A DNA stretch of 64,000 bases from Gracilaria gracilis (GCA_030374805.1 JARGSG010000195.1:372001-436000); one strand, 5' to 3'; shown: positions 10,964 through 23,084, numbered from the stretch's first letter. A program made the numbers and translations. The notes: a model not told the origin generated them from the sequence alone.

Positions 10964-11170
10964 ATGTTCGCTCGGGCACATCAAGCGTGGCGTCAACATC
11001 CGTGGTTGCGCCAAAGCGAGAACATCAAATCGATGTTTCCCGGGTTTGGAACCGCAGTCGCTATCTTTGGAACGTACACATTCCTCGAGGCATTTTACGA
11101 GAAGGCTTTCGCAACAAAGCCAGCACACGCACCGGCGCAGTCCGAGTCAAAAGCCGCTGTGTCACACTAG
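10964..11170 (+). CDS. Small single-pass membrane protein, NADH dehydrogenase NDUFB3/B12-like
   Basis: 68 aa from the ATG at 10964 (MFARAHQAWRQHPWLRQSEN). The core SMFPGFGTAVAIFGTYTFLE is one hydrophobic segment headed by an FPGxG turn. A short polar tail follows (KPAHAPAQSESKAAVSH). This matches the build of the NDUFB3 (B12) subunit of mitochondrial complex I as seen in fungi: an aromatic/proline-rich start, FPGLG, and one helix anchoring it in the inner-membrane arm. The assignment rests on remembered family layout and one motif, so other small mitochondrial inner-membrane proteins remain possible. An upstream exon cannot be excluded. Confidence 0.55.
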   Translation: MFARAHQAWRQHPWLRQSENIKSMFPGFGTAVAIFGTYTFLEAFYEKAFATKPAHAPAQSESKAAVSH

Positions 11171-11551
11171 TAACCATACAGCTTTCACCCACGATTGATC
11201 AATTTGAATGGAAAGGGGAATATCGTAATACTCGCGTGCCCCCTCTGAATGGTGAGCTGCGCGTTGAATTTCGACATCTGAAGTAAAGAGATGCGCCCTA
11301 TTTCAGAAGCTTACAACAGCGATGTGCCGGCCAACGCTCTGCAACGTATCTACCTTAGTAGCTTGAGTTGAATTTTGAGACTGTGCACGATCTGCCAAAG
11401 TTAAGCAGCCTTCTTTTTTGGTTTTACCAATTGTTAAGAGGGGAGATTCGAGAAGAGTTGTCGACTAGTAGATAGCTGTCACAACAAACCGTGAAGTGTG
11501 TACGAAAAACAAAAACAAAAAGACTCGGCTTACTGAAAACAATGTACACAA
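11171..11551. other. Convergent gap, nothing seen
   Basis: 380 bp between the stops of the NDUFB3-like and BTB genes. It contains short A-rich runs (near 11510) but no feature I can support. Confidence 0.5.
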
Positions 11552-13399
11552 CTATGTTGACACTCTTGACGTGGACGTTAGTATTGGGGATGGTTCGGTT
11601 TCCATGGTAGTCATTCGACTTCCAGCCAGCTGCGTAGAGGACGGCGAAAGAGGACTTTCACTGCGGAAGTCGTCACCGGTTAACGAAGCGGAGCCCAACT
11701 GGGCGGTGAGCTCGGATGGTAGTCTGGAGTGGTGAACTTCGGGAGCAACAAGGTGAGCTCCGACAACCAGCTCATCTTTCTCTCTGTTGTACAAACCTGC
11801 TGTAGGGGAGTGTAAGCGATTACGGCGGATATGCCTTCGAAAACCCATGGCTTGACCACTAGTTTTGAAACGCCGCCCCACACACATCTTTCTCTCCATG
11901 CCATATTCCTCCGAAGAAGACGCCACAAACAATGCAAAGTCGACGCGTGCGTCTATTGCCTCCGGAGGCCCGTACTTGCGAAGACTCACTTCTGATTCGC
12001 AGCACAAGTATATCGAAATGTAGTCTGTCTCATCCAGTGAGAGCACATTTGGGCGTGTGGGCGACACTGGCGAAGTTGGATCTTGAGCATGCGCAGCTTC
12101 ATTGGTGTCGCCCTCAAATGGTCCGACACTGTCACGTTTTGACCGTCTTCGCTGTGAGCGCATTTGCGGCGACTGGGATGAGTCTCGTGCACTGCGCGCA
12201 GGATTGGTTGAAAAGGGATCTACCCAGAGCGACCATTTGTGGTCTAGGAAGCTTCTTGACTCGGAAACAAAGCGCTTACGACTCAAAGACCACTTCGGAA
12301 TGACGACAGTGAACAACAGAGAAGTAGGCGATCTGGGACGAAAGCGCACGCTCTTGTACCACCGCAGTGGAAAGGCGCCCTGAAAGAGCACGGTGCGGTC
12401 CTCTTTCCGATTGTAATCAGGATCTGAGTCGGTTGCACTCGGACGTGGCTTGTGGCGGGACTGAGATTGCGATAGTTGGGGCGATGGGAACAGCTCGTAG
12501 TCGTTTGCTCCCAGTGGTTTGAACGACAGGCTACGCGTATAACGCGAGGACGGACCGGGCCCCTTTGCGGATTTCCAATGCTCGAGAATGGCGTGCACCC
12601 TTGGCTTGTGTACGAGACGCACCTCGGTTCGACGGATCAATGCCTCGAGCAGGAGTTGGTAAAACTCGTTATGGCCACCAAAGTAAGCGCTACGACAGAC
12701 GCGCAGCAGCACAATGTCGTCAATTGTGGGCAGTCGCACCAGACGTAGCAGGTGAAGGGCCTGCTCCGCACGGGTGTCCACGTCATGTGCCAGCCATCGC
12801 TCTAGGGCTTGGAAGACATCGTCCTCGCCGGTGACGATGAGATCGTGGATTCGCAGAATGCGGGCCAGCAGTTGAGAGGTGATGTGCACAAATTGGGGCT
12901 GCTTGGAAACGAGGACGAACTGCTGTTTGACGAGGGTGCGGCATTTGAGCTGCACCGGTACCAAGCTATATCTCTCGGCCATGGCCCAGTGATAGAAGAC
13001 ATTTGTATAATTGAGGGTGTCGATGATACGTTGTTGCACAGCCTTGGATGGAAGATTCATGGCATACGATACACAGGTTGTGAGAGTGGTCCAAAGCGCA
13101 TGCAAGGGCAGATGATTGATGGCTTCATCACTACCGTAGACGTATTGCAAGGCGGCATCGAGCGCATCGACATCGGCGTGCGCCAGCGTGAGCACATGGT
13201 TGGAAGGATCAGCAGCGAGAGAGGCGCGGAAGATTGGGGAAGCAGCGGCCAACACGAAGCGATGAGCACGAATGGTTCGACCGGGCGACTTTGCTGGGAT
13301 GAGAGTGACATCGCGCAAATCGCGCATAGGCGGCTCCAACAAGCGACGAAGCGTATTGGCATTGGCCGAACGCAACGTACTAGAGGGCGGCGACGTCAT
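11552..13399 (-). CDS. BTB/POZ-BACK protein with a MATH/TRAF-like C-terminal domain
   Basis: 615 aa from the ATG at 13397-13399 (MTSPPSSTLRSANANTL). BTB at about residues 20-115: DVTLIPAKS...IRAHRFVLAAASPIFRASL, then LTLAHADVDALDAALQYVYG. A BACK-like helical region follows (CRTLVKQQFVLVSKQPQFVH, VFQALERWLAHDVDTRAEQA). The C-terminal half has a MATH/TRAF-like pattern: FTVVIPKWSLSRKRFVSES, HKWSLWVDPF, DYISIYLCCESE, VDFALFVASSSEEY. BTB proteins usually act as CUL3 ubiquitin-ligase adaptors, with the second domain binding the substrate. The frame stays open to an ATG at 13717, but that extension is nine-proline and low-complexity sequence encoded by G runs, so I prefer the inner start. Substrate and partners are unknown. 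Confidence 0.75.
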   Translation of the reverse strand: MTSPPSSTLRSANANTLRRLLEPPMRDLRDVTLIPAKSPGRTIRAHRFVLAAASPIFRASLAADPSNHVLTLAHADVDALDAALQYVYGSDEAINHLPLHALWTTLTTCVSYAMNLPSKAVQQRIIDTLNYTNVFYHWAMAERYSLVPVQLKCRTLVKQQFVLVSKQPQFVHITSQLLARILRIHDLIVTGEDDVFQALERWLAHDVDTRAEQALHLLRLVRLPTIDDIVLLRVCRSAYFGGHNEFYQLLLEALIRRTEVRLVHKPRVHAILEHWKSAKGPGPSSRYTRSLSFKPLGANDYELFPSPQLSQSQSRHKPRPSATDSDPDYNRKEDRTVLFQGAFPLRWYKSVRFRPRSPTSLLFTVVIPKWSLSRKRFVSESRSFLDHKWSLWVDPFSTNPARSARDSSQSPQMRSQRRRSKRDSVGPFEGDTNEAAHAQDPTSPVSPTRPNVLSLDETDYISIYLCCESEVSLRKYGPPEAIDARVDFALFVASSSEEYGMERKMCVGRRFKTSGQAMGFRRHIRRNRLHSPTAGLYNREKDELVVGAHLVAPEVHHSRLPSELTAQLGSASLTGDDFRSESPLSPSSTQLAGSRMTTMETEPSPILTSTSRVST

Positions 13400-13471
13400 T
13401 ATACACACGGGTGAGGAGGATACAAAGGAAGGCGCGGATGGCAAGGGAGGCGCATGGTCAAGACGAACGAC

Positions 13472-13614
13472 GGGGGGGGGGGGGGGGTGCGGGCGTGGAC
13501 ACGGCTCCGCGCGCGGGGGCGCGGCGGGTGCGTAGCGCGGCGACAATAAGCGGTGGATGCGAGCTGCGGAGCTGGCGCTGGGGGTTGGGGGGGGAGGGGG
13601 GGGGGGGGGGGGGG
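13472..13614. repeat. Long poly-G tracts upstream of the BTB gene
   Basis: G runs of 16 (13472-13487), 8 (13587-13594) and 19 (13596-13614) on the plus strand, i.e. C runs in the BTB 5' region. Such tracts slip in sequencing and replication and can form G-quadruplexes. Their lengths here should be treated as approximate. Confidence 0.9.
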
Positions 13615-13717
13615 ACCGGCCAAGACGGATGTCGATGACGGTTACGGGAGACGCGCGTGCGGTGCGCGTGTGTGTTTTTCGAACGGTTGTTTTTGGGTGG
13701 CGCTTGCGCGCGCGCAT

Positions 13718-14552
13718 TGCGTCATTTTGCGCTGAATTGTTTCGTTTTGAGCGATTTTTCTCCGCCAGCGTTGCCGCGCCACGGCGCGGCGCGGCTTCGG
13801 TGGCGCACCGCCGGCACGCGTGGCGCCAACGCCAACTATTGGTAAAGGTCCACCCTTGGTATGGTTACTGTACGCGCACCTCTGTAAGCAGGCGAGTGGC
13901 GGCCGCCGGCAACAAGGCCATCCGATCCGCCGCGTGCGCTCCGCGATTACCCTTGTAACTTCACTTCCCTGCGTGCCGTTGGTGATCTTGATAATGCAGC
14001 CGCCCACATGATGTCCATATTTTTCCAATATCCCTCCAAGATAACCGTTGCCCACGGGCCACGGGCGAATGCAGAGCCATTTGCCGTGATCCATCTTCAC
14101 CAACGAGAAAAACTCTTGGCTAGCAAGAAGCGAAATATCTACTGCAAACACAACGCGATCTTGTTCTCGTCCAAACTCCTTTGCCCAAAGTAGTTACACT
14201 GCCAAGCGAGTCTTGTGCCTCCTGAGAAAGCAGCACGCTTTGTATCGTCAAACACTTGTGCACATACAACCTCGGGCTACCGTTCCAAGCGCGCACACAT
14301 CGCCTTTCGCCAACCACCTTGCACATTTCCACTTAGCAGCACTTACCGCAGTGGAAGCTGCACACACCCCCCGCCTCCCTGCAGCCTCCCTGCAGCGTGT
14401 AATGTTACCAACGGTAACAAAGAGGCCGAAAGGAAAGCAATACGTCGCCGCTTGGAAAGCACTCTGCCAAATATAAATCAAACATCTGCCTCCAACACGT
14501 CAAAATCAATTCCACTCGCACCTCCTCTCACCACACCCACTTTGAATTGCCC
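13718..14552. other. GC-rich intergenic region, no gene supported
   Basis: Between the BTB and ChaC genes. Several open frames exist on both strands, but none has a motif, and the longest minus frame (13642-14151) begins at GTG and runs into the low-complexity BTB leader. The base composition is notably GC-rich near 13700-13950. Confidence 0.45.
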
Positions 14553-15270
14553 TTACTCCGTCACCATCGTCAGTTCATACAGCTGCGATACATGTAAATC
14601 GTTGTGCCCGATAGCAACAAGAGCCTTGTAAAGGTTGTGCAAGTACTCAATATTCGCTCCGGAATACCCATGACTGCCTCCAATCTGTCGTGCTATTTCA
14701 ACATGTGGCGCGAACCCAAGAAAATACCGGTTCGTCGAGCGCGCAACGTACGTCAGCGCCCGTGAAACCACCACTTTCTCACCTCTATCTTTAGCGTGCG
14801 CGCAGTAAACATCTAACCAAACAGGAGTGTATCCGCCCACTTCTCGAACATCCAGTGAACTAATCACCTTTCGCGCCGCGGAAAACACATATCGCGTATG
14901 TTATTCTTCTGCACGCCACCATTCATATCCGATACATGATCGTGTCATAAAAAACTTATCTACTTACCTTGTCTCGATGTTCTTTCGTAACTTTGAACGC
15001 CATCCCGTAAACGCGCCAATCTTCGTGTTCGTCTTGCTGTGCTTTCACTTCGTCATCGTGATCTACGTCCATTGCCTCATATTCTTGTCGCGAGTATATA
15101 CTTACCACCCGTCCGGGTGCACCTGGTCTGCCTCTATGGTCCTCACTTCCCTGCCAGAACCGCCGTTTGAATCCTTTCACAAAGCCTGCGACCTTCTCTG
15201 TATGTGGAATATCAGAGTTCTTCCAGATCACAGAACCGTATCCAAATACCCAAAGCTCGGGTGGCGCCAT
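14553..15270 (-). CDS. ChaC-family gamma-glutamylcyclotransferase, two exons
   Basis: Exon 1 is 14968-15270 (ATG at 15268-15270, [18 protein letters not shown]). A 100-bp intron, 14868-14967, starts gtaagt and ends gcgaaag. Exon 2 is 14553-14867. Joined they give 205 aa, close to human CHAC2 (184 aa). The splice choice leaves no residue gained or lost against CHAC2 around the junction (KEHRDK / [13 protein letters not shown] against EEEVKAYLDFREKGGY). The substrate loop [30 protein letters not shown] and the catalytic-site motif REVGGY (the Glu equals E83 of CHAC2) are present. [13 protein letters not shown] is the family C-terminal motif. The enzyme cleaves glutathione to 5-oxoproline and Cys-Gly in the cytosol. 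An acidic insert, [17 protein letters not shown], is specific to this copy. Confidence 0.93.
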
Positions 15271-16568
15271 CGCTTACCTCACGTACCTTTCGTAGTATGC
15301 AGTTTTACTTCTCAAACGGCGCTACTCTTGTAGTTTTATCCCGCTCACGATCAACAGCGGCTACGATGTTGCAACACCTCGCGTTTACGGCCCGTATAAG
15401 CGTTCGGTAAGGATAGAGATGACGCAATCCTATGTTGGAAGCAAGAGCGACATTTGAGCCAAAAAAAAACCATATCAGCTCCGGATCCGGCAATGAACCA
15501 ATGATGATGATGAAGGGTAGGCTCTTTTATCACGATTGGATTGCGTATCGCATGATGCCATCGTGCTCCGCGTTGAGCAGAGCGTCTGTGTTGCGGACAA
15601 CGGCGAAGTTACGAAGTGTATCAAGACCAATGCTCCTCACGCAAAACGGCGACCGGATCTCGTGCGAATCATATGTCCCAGCGGAGATAGTATGATGCGA
15701 TCATACTGCCTATGCCATTTCTCGACAGTGTGAGAGGCCGTTTCTGTTGAAAGAATCCTTCTCTCACTCAAGCCAGCACAGTTTCCGTCCACTTTCTATC
15801 ATTCTGTGCAACACAAAAGTCCCTCACGCTCTCCGAGAGGAAGCAGGTACAATCGCCTCGATATTGTTCGCTTCCGACATCTTATCATGTAATGCTCTAT
15901 TTAGTTCAAAACGCCCTGTCTACAACGGCACACCATTCTTCTCTTCGAAAGACAAGACCCATGCGGAGCCAGGCTTTTCCCATGCATGGAAGGGGCTCCT
16001 AAGGTGTCATTCTTTTTTCGGGGTTTCTCCACAGGGTTTCTCGCAGGTTTCACAATGAGGTCAGCGATCGGTGTGGAGTTGCGGGTTGGTTCCTCTTGTC
16101 TAACGTCGCTGATGAAATGAGGGTTTGACGAGAGAAATATTGGCATGGTCTCTAAAGCTGTACAAAATGGGACGTGCAGAGCATCTTGTGGTACGCTCCT
16201 CCGCCCAGGACTTCCGGGGAATGTCAAGAAAGATATAGAAGTTAGAGATCAATCAATGAAAAGGCCAGGTGAGAAACTTTGGTAGCGAAACGCTACGTAG
16301 ATAGAGAACACCTTGAGCCTAATGCTCTCTTTGTACAACTACATGATAGCTCAGTGAAAGTAACACGACTATAGATCTGCAGTCGGTTGCTTCATTTTCA
16401 AGCAGGCGTTATAGATTCTTAGGAGTCCACAGCAATCCCCAAGCAACACGTGAAATAAATGTCCGTGTCTCGCAGTGAAGAAGGAAGATGGTGAGCAGGG
16501 CCGTATTTGTGACTGAGTGACTGTAGACGTGACTTTTGACTGACTTCTACCACATCAAAATGTAACTG
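15271..16568. other. Gene-poor stretch before the transposon region
   Basis: About 1.3 kb between the ChaC start and the first dispersed repeat. The longest frame (15901-16227, minus, 108 codons) has no motif. I see no gene I can support. Confidence 0.45.
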
Positions 16569-17172
16569 ACTACTAGAGGACAGATTTCAATACCCCGGTT
16601 ACCGAAGCCGTAAACAAAGGGGGGTTGTTGTGGCGCAAGGAGCGCAGTTCAGAGGTTGAATAAATAAGACGTGATGTTGATGACTGAGCGTGTCCTCGTC
16701 AAAAGAGAGTTGCCTCGCTGTCTTCACCTTTTGCACTACTTTAGCTAGAACTACTTTGGGGAAGACAAAGACAGTCTGTTTATGTTTGTAGTTACCCGTT
16801 GCAGTAGTCTCTCAAAAGGTACCACCCACGCACTTACGCTGGCGCAGGCTATATCTGCTCTCTTTCTAAACCAAATTATATTGTAAATTATATATCATTA
16901 AATACTCCAATCCCTAATAACCCATTGGGAAAAGCGATGATTTCGAATTTTTAAAATTTCTGAAAAATCCTATTCATAATTTTCAAAAAAACGTTTCCTG
17001 CTTTTACAGAGAAAAAAATTGAAGTTATCAAATAAACAAAAATATATAAAACGTGTTGATATATTTGCAAAAACATTTGATGCAAGTCAATGTGTTTTTC
17101 AAAATGTTTTGGTTTCTGCTTATTATTTAAAGTTTTTTGCAAACCTTAAGATTTTCAATGAAATATAATTTA
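16569..17172 (+). repeat. Dispersed repeat A, left copy
   Basis: Begins ACTACTAGAGGACAGATTTC and ends AAATATAATTTA, immediately before the 5' LTR of element 1. It is closely similar over its whole length to 24607-25211. A shorter, more diverged piece lies at about 59375-59610, and a tail piece near 47738-47790. It encodes nothing recognisable. It could be a solo LTR or a non-autonomous element of unknown class. Confidence 0.85.
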
Positions 17173-17722
17173 TGTAGCGTATGGCGATTTTAGAAGGGAC
17201 TTAAAAGCATTGGTTTTGCCTCTTTCACGCGCATATGCTCAGCTGGTACGGTCAGTGAGTAATCAGTGCTGTATAGGAATATAAAGTAAAAATAGAGCCT
17301 TTATTGGTAGTGTTGTGTTTAGTACTACAATCATCTATTTGCTAAACTTTATAACCCGTCTCGGACTTCTATTCTTAGAAGTCCGGGCAACTCTCCTTGC
17401 ACCAACTCAGTCCACAACAGTTCTAGGTCGTCAGCAATTCCGTCCAGCAAGAGCGCGGTCAGACCAGAGTGTAGGATGAAGTTTTTTATTCAATATATTT
17501 TTTAAAAGCTTTACACAATAAAAAAGTAAGTTTTGTATACACCTACTAAGCACCGATAATTAGGACTGGTAGCATCCCTCCAAGATTGTAACAATATACT
17601 TTCTTGTCTACTGTGCTACATGTGCTACACTACTGAAATATATAGTGAATAAAGCTTCAAAGAAACGAAACTAGAACGAAACTAAAGACAAAAATTTTAA
17701 GATACAAAATAATGAAGACAAT

Positions 17723-18343
17723 ATGAAAATTATAGTTAAAAATGAAAACTGTATAAGACATATACCTCGTCTCGAACGACCTCCTTCTCGATTCAACTCT
17801 ATATTAGATTTCGAAGCAGTTGAGGACAATTACACTGAAGAAAATGTTATTCAAAAAATTACAGAAATTGATAACGAAATACAGCTCGCCAACTTAGAGA
17901 ACGATAAATTTAATCTTTTCTTAGAAACCGAAGAAATTGAAGGAGTTGATAATCTACAAAAAACTTCTAAGTACAAAAAGCATAAAGTCGATAATGAAAA
18001 TCTAAAGTGTTCATATTGCGAACAAAGAAAAGGATTACATACGTGGGAAGAAGACAATAAAAGTCACACCTATTATAAGGCCTTATCGAGGGCATTTAAT
18101 TTCGAAATATACTGCAAGTTCTGCCGCATTAAGTACGAAACTACCTTTGAATATATGATACACCTACAAACGCAGGTTCATAAAGAGAAATTTCTTGAGG
18201 TGGGAAATGCGTACAAGTTCGCAGCTAAACACAAGTTTGTACCAAAACTTGCAAAAGCTGAGTATTCAGTACCGGACAATAACAAAGTCCGAGAATTTAT
18301 CAAAAATTTGAAAAAACTTCCTAAAATATTATTTGCACTGTAA
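17723..18343 (+). CDS. Element 1 pre-gag ORF, C2H2 zinc-finger-like protein
   Basis: 206 aa lying between the 5' LTR and gag, where Ty3/gypsy elements normally have no gene. The middle is acidic and polar. Near residues 92-95 is CSYC, and at about 136-158 a C-x2-C-x12-H-x5-H finger (YCKFCRIKYETTFEYMIHLQ followed by TQVHKEKF), the spacing of zf-met/U1-type RNA- or DNA-binding fingers. A basic C-terminus ends it. Function unknown; nucleic-acid binding is the natural guess. It could be a captured host gene. Confidence 0.7.
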   Translation: MKIIVKNENCIRHIPRLERPPSRFNSILDFEAVEDNYTEENVIQKITEIDNEIQLANLENDKFNLFLETEEIEGVDNLQKTSKYKKHKVDNENLKCSYCEQRKGLHTWEEDNKSHTYYKALSRAFNFEIYCKFCRIKYETTFEYMIHLQTQVHKEKFLEVGNAYKFAAKHKFVPKLAKAEYSVPDNNKVREFIKNLKKLPKILFAL

Positions 18344-18657
18344 GATAGTAGTGCATTTTGTCAAATAAATTGAAATTGTTGTTTCTCTAACCAACTTTGC
18401 GGAAACCATACACGTGTGTTACATCACACAATACTGCATACCTTGTTGTGCCCATCATAAGTAGACTTGAAATAAAAAATAGCGCAAGCATACTACACTA
18501 ATTACTATACAAACGCGCATCGAAAAATTAAAAAACACTACAAAAGTCCTCAGCAGCCTACGAGGACACTTAAACCATATCAAAAAAAAGTTGTAAAACC
18601 ACTATAAACCGTAGAAGAAAAGATACCTAAGTACAATTATACATCGTTACCAGCAAG

Positions 18658-21600
18658 ATGGATACAGATATTAGTGACTTACAAAATAGAGTAAATGTCT
18701 TAGGAAAACAGCTCGCCCAAGTAATGCAACTCAATAACCACTTAACAAATGTGGTAAGTAATCATGAGCACCATATTAATTTACCAAAATCTGGAAAACC
18801 CGAAAAGTTTTCAGGCAAATATGCGAGATCATTTCTACAATCTATAGAAAACGTATTTGCAAGTATTCACGCAACGGTTCCTGACGACAAAAAGATAATG
18901 TATGCGGTAAACTTTATGACTGGTCCTGCACTAGAATGGTGAGAACTGGTAAATATGAATAACACTGAAGAAGTGAGTACGTATGAAGGATTCAAGAAAA
19001 AGTTGCTAGAATATTTTTGAACCAGCAAACAGAGAACTAAATGCACGTAAAATGCTTTCAAATATAAAAAAAGTTGGAAGACTTGGTGCTGTTTCATATC
19101 ATAATAAAGAGTTCACCAAATGGCTACTACAAGTTCCGAACATGAGTATAGATGAACAGCTATTTAATTATTCACAAAATCTGCGTCATAGTATTCGCAT
19201 TGAACTCGAAAGAACTGGAGTAACCAACTTGCATGAATCAATGGACTTGGCAGATCGTAGGGATAATATCTATAGAACAAATATGGAATTCCGAAAACAA
19301 TGGAGTTCTAATAGGAATAGCAATAATGGGAACAGAAGAAATGAACCCGTACCTATGGAAATTGGTAATATAAATCGCTACCAAGGCAGGAATAGGTTGC
19401 ATAACGAAAAAAGATCAAGACACCTCAAGGATGACTTATGTTTTAAATGCCATCGTAAAGGATGTCGTCCTTGGATGCATAAACGCCTTTGGGTGCATCC
19501 TAGTCTACGTGCCCAAAAAAACTAAAGAGTAGGGCACCAAAAGTAGACCATAAGCCCACGTACTCTAATGAGGCCGATATACATGACAAGAAAAAACAAA
19601 CCGAAAAAGACAAAAAAAATTATAAAATTATGCAACATAAAAAGAAACCACGCGTCAAAGTTACTAATATACAACGAAGACGCTACCACACACCATCACA
19701 AGGAACCATGTAATATTCTAATCGACTGCGGTTGTGAAGACGTATGCATATCTAAAAAATATGCAGATATATGGAATCTCCAAAGAAGAAGTACCGATGT
19801 CAAAGCTGAGGTTTGGGATGGAACATTAGTTCCTATGGAACAATGTTTAGACACTTTATGCATTAAGATCGGGGACGCCAAGTTTGATATCCACCCTTAT
19901 ATAGTGGATTTAATAGGTTATGATATCATTCTTGGTCAGACCTGGTTAGAGTTCTATAATCTACACATAGACTAGAGAAAACATTACATGACTTTACTCC
20001 TTAATGGAAAAAAGTTTATTCTGGACGCAGAAACTGTCAAACGACAGTGCTCCCAAGAGAAACTTGTTCTAAGTAAACACAAGTTTATGAAGCTTGTGAG
20101 GAAACAACAAAGTGAAATATACTACGTAGTAATTAAAACAAAGAACATCATTCAAGTAAATAACATAAGTTTCAAAGAAGGAATTCCTGAAGATGAAGAA
20201 ATAAAGAAGATACTTGACGAATACCAAGACGTATTCCCGGAGGACCTCCCAAAAGGATTACCACCCAAGAGATTGGTGGAAATGTAGATTAAATTACAAG
20301 ATGATTCACAACCCAAAATGGGACGTATTTATAAGCTTTCCCCAAAGGAACTGCAAGAAATGAAGAAACAAATAGAACATTTACTAAGCCTAGGATTCAT
20401 AAAACCCAGTATTAGCCCATGGAAAAGCCCAGTATTGTTCACACCCAAGAAAGATGGAGGACTTAGGATGTGCATTGACTACAGAGCCTTGAATAAAGGA
20501 ACAATAAAAAACAAAGTACCATAACCGCGTATAGACGAAGTCTGGGACCAGCTTCAAGGAGCAAAATACTTCACCTCTCTTGATCTAAGAGCAGGATATA
20601 ATCAGATACGTATTAAACCCGAGGATGTAGAGAAAACTGCATTCAGAACACGATATGGGTTGTTCGAATACCTAGTAACACCATTTGGATTAACTGGTGC
20701 TCCAGAATGTTTTCAAACTCTAATGAATAGAATACTACGTCCATACTTAGATGAGTTTGTGATGGTATATCTAGACGATATTCTCATCTACAGTAAAACC
20801 AAGAATGAACACCTCAAACATATACGAAGAGTACTAAGTGTACTACGAAAACGAAAACTATATGGAAACCTTTCCAAGTGCACATTCGTGAAACAAGAAC
20901 TAGAATATTTAGGATATATCATATCAAATGAGGGAATACAACCAGACCCAAAAAAGGTCAATTCCATAATGCAATGGGAAATCCCAACAAACGTAAAAGA
21001 AGTACAAAGCTTCTTAGGCATATGCAATTATTACCGCAAGTTTGTAAAAGACTTCTCAAAAATAGCAAGTCCAATAAGTAATCTTGTGAAAGACAAAGTA
21101 CCCTTCGAATGGGGCAAAGAACAAGATGATGCTTTCAATACTCTTAAAAGTGTCTTATACACTTCTCCAATATTAAGATGTGCTAATCCACGTCTAACAT
21201 ACGAAGTAACCACTGACGCTTCAGCTACTGGATTAGGTGCTGTTTTATCACAGACAGATAACTCTGGAAGACGACCTATAGCTTATGCTTCAAGAAAACT
21301 CAATGAAGCAGAACAGAATTACGCTACAGGCGAAAGATAATTATTAGCCTTCATATTCGCTTTACGAACGTGGCGTTCATATCTACATGGATCGAAATTT
21401 ATCATATACACTGATCATCATCCTTTAAAGTACCTAGAGACACAAAAGACTCTGTCTAGAAAACAAGCCCGATGGGTTGAATATATGCAAGAATTTGACT
21501 ATACCATATGTTGTATAAAGGGAAAGGAGAACAAAGTAGCAGATGCCTTATCACGAAAGGATAAAGAGGAACGAAAAACACCTATTGAGGTCATTAAACG

Positions 21601-23084
21601 ACTTCTTAACATCATTACAGTCAAAATTTCCGAAGAAACATTGAACAAGCTTTCAAAGGGGTACTATAACGATCCTTACTTCTCTAGCCAATTCCAAAAA
21701 CCGACAGAACCATATAAACGGGTTGGAAAGAGACTATACTTCGAGAACAGACTATGTGTACCAGAAGGAAATATTAGAAAGACATTATTACATGATAACC
21801 ATGTTTCATTACAAGGAGGACACAGATCCTACCAAAAGACATTGCTTCTATTAAGAAGACATTACTTCTGGAATACAATTAAAGAAGACCTTCAGAAATA
21901 CGTTATCGAACGTGAAAGATGCCTAAAGGCGAAATCGAGTAATCAAAACTCACAAGGACCACTCTTACCATTTCCCCCACCGACAAAGAAATGGGAAGTA
22001 ATATCAATGGACTTCATATTCGACTTACCAAAAAGTAATGAATATACCGGCGTTATGGCAGTCGTAGATAAGTTAACCAAAAGAGTACACTTTATACCAC
22101 TTCAATCAGATACCAAAGCTCCAATTATTGCTGAGGTATTCTGCAGAGAAATATTCAAACACCACGGACTACCACGTGTTATCATATCAGATAGAGACTC
22201 AAGATTCACAAGCAATTTCTGGAGTTCTCTTACAAAACTACTGAATATCTGATTGAACTTATCAACATCTTTCCACCCACAAACAGATGGTAAAACTGAA
22301 CGCATGTTTAGAACCATGCAAGAAATGATCCGTTGCTATGTATCTTACACACAACGCGATTGGGTAAAGTATTTACCTGGATTAGAATATGCAAACAACA
22401 ACACCATTAATGATGCTACTAAGTTTAGCCCATTTTACATGGAATATGGACATCATCCACTCTCAATATCAGATATATTGTATCAGGAGCATACTCCTAT
22501 AAACGATGCATCTAATTCGTTCCTCAAACAGATACATCACGCCAATAAACTGGCTCAAATTGCAATTGAACAGGCAAACACAAAAAAATGCCGATTACAT
22601 CAATACATCCCGGAAGAATACATACTTCAATCTAGGAGACTATGTATTACTATCGATTAAAAATCTTGCAATCCCGAAAGGACGTTCACGTAAGCTCACT
22701 TACAAATACATTGGCCCTTTCAAAGTAATTGGAACCACCAAATCTGGTTCATCGTATAGGTTACTCTTACCGAAAGAATACAAAGAGTTACATCACACAT
22801 TTCATGTGTCCTTACTTAAACTTTATTATGGTGATTCATCTCATAAAAAGCAAATGGATATGCAACGACTAACCCATCACACGAAGCCAAAGATATCCAT
22901 TATAGGCCATCGTATACAAAACTCGAGGATGGTGTATTTACTTCGAAAAGAAGGGGAAGAGGTTGAAGATCTCTGGATCAGCGAAACAGATCCACAAATA
23001 TCTTCAGAGCTTCTCGAAGAGTACAAAAGAAACACAAGAAGTAATATAAAAGGTAAGAACTCACTTTCATTCCTGCTAAACTAA
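18658..23084 (+). mobile_element. Element 1 gag-pol fossil region
   Basis: Gag begins with a coiled-coil-like start (MDTDISDLQNRVNVLGKQLA) and the retrotransposon gag core KSGKPEKFSGKYARSFLQS. A cysteine/histidine segment (CFKCHRKGC) stands at its end. Pol carries an aspartic protease, RT, RNase H (YEVTTDASATGLGAVLSQT), integrase (HHGLPRVIISDRDSRFTS, STSFHPQTDGKTER) and HHTFHVSLLKLYYG leading to a chromo-like end. The same gag-pol lineage is seen in element 2. The region is broken. Confidence 0.9.

Noticed and set aside
13642-14151. 169-codon minus frame upstream of the BTB gene
   Set aside because: Starts at GTG and overlaps the GC-rich low-complexity BTB leader; no domain seen.
15901-16227. 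108-codon minus frame
   Set aside because: No recognisable domain and no support from neighbours.
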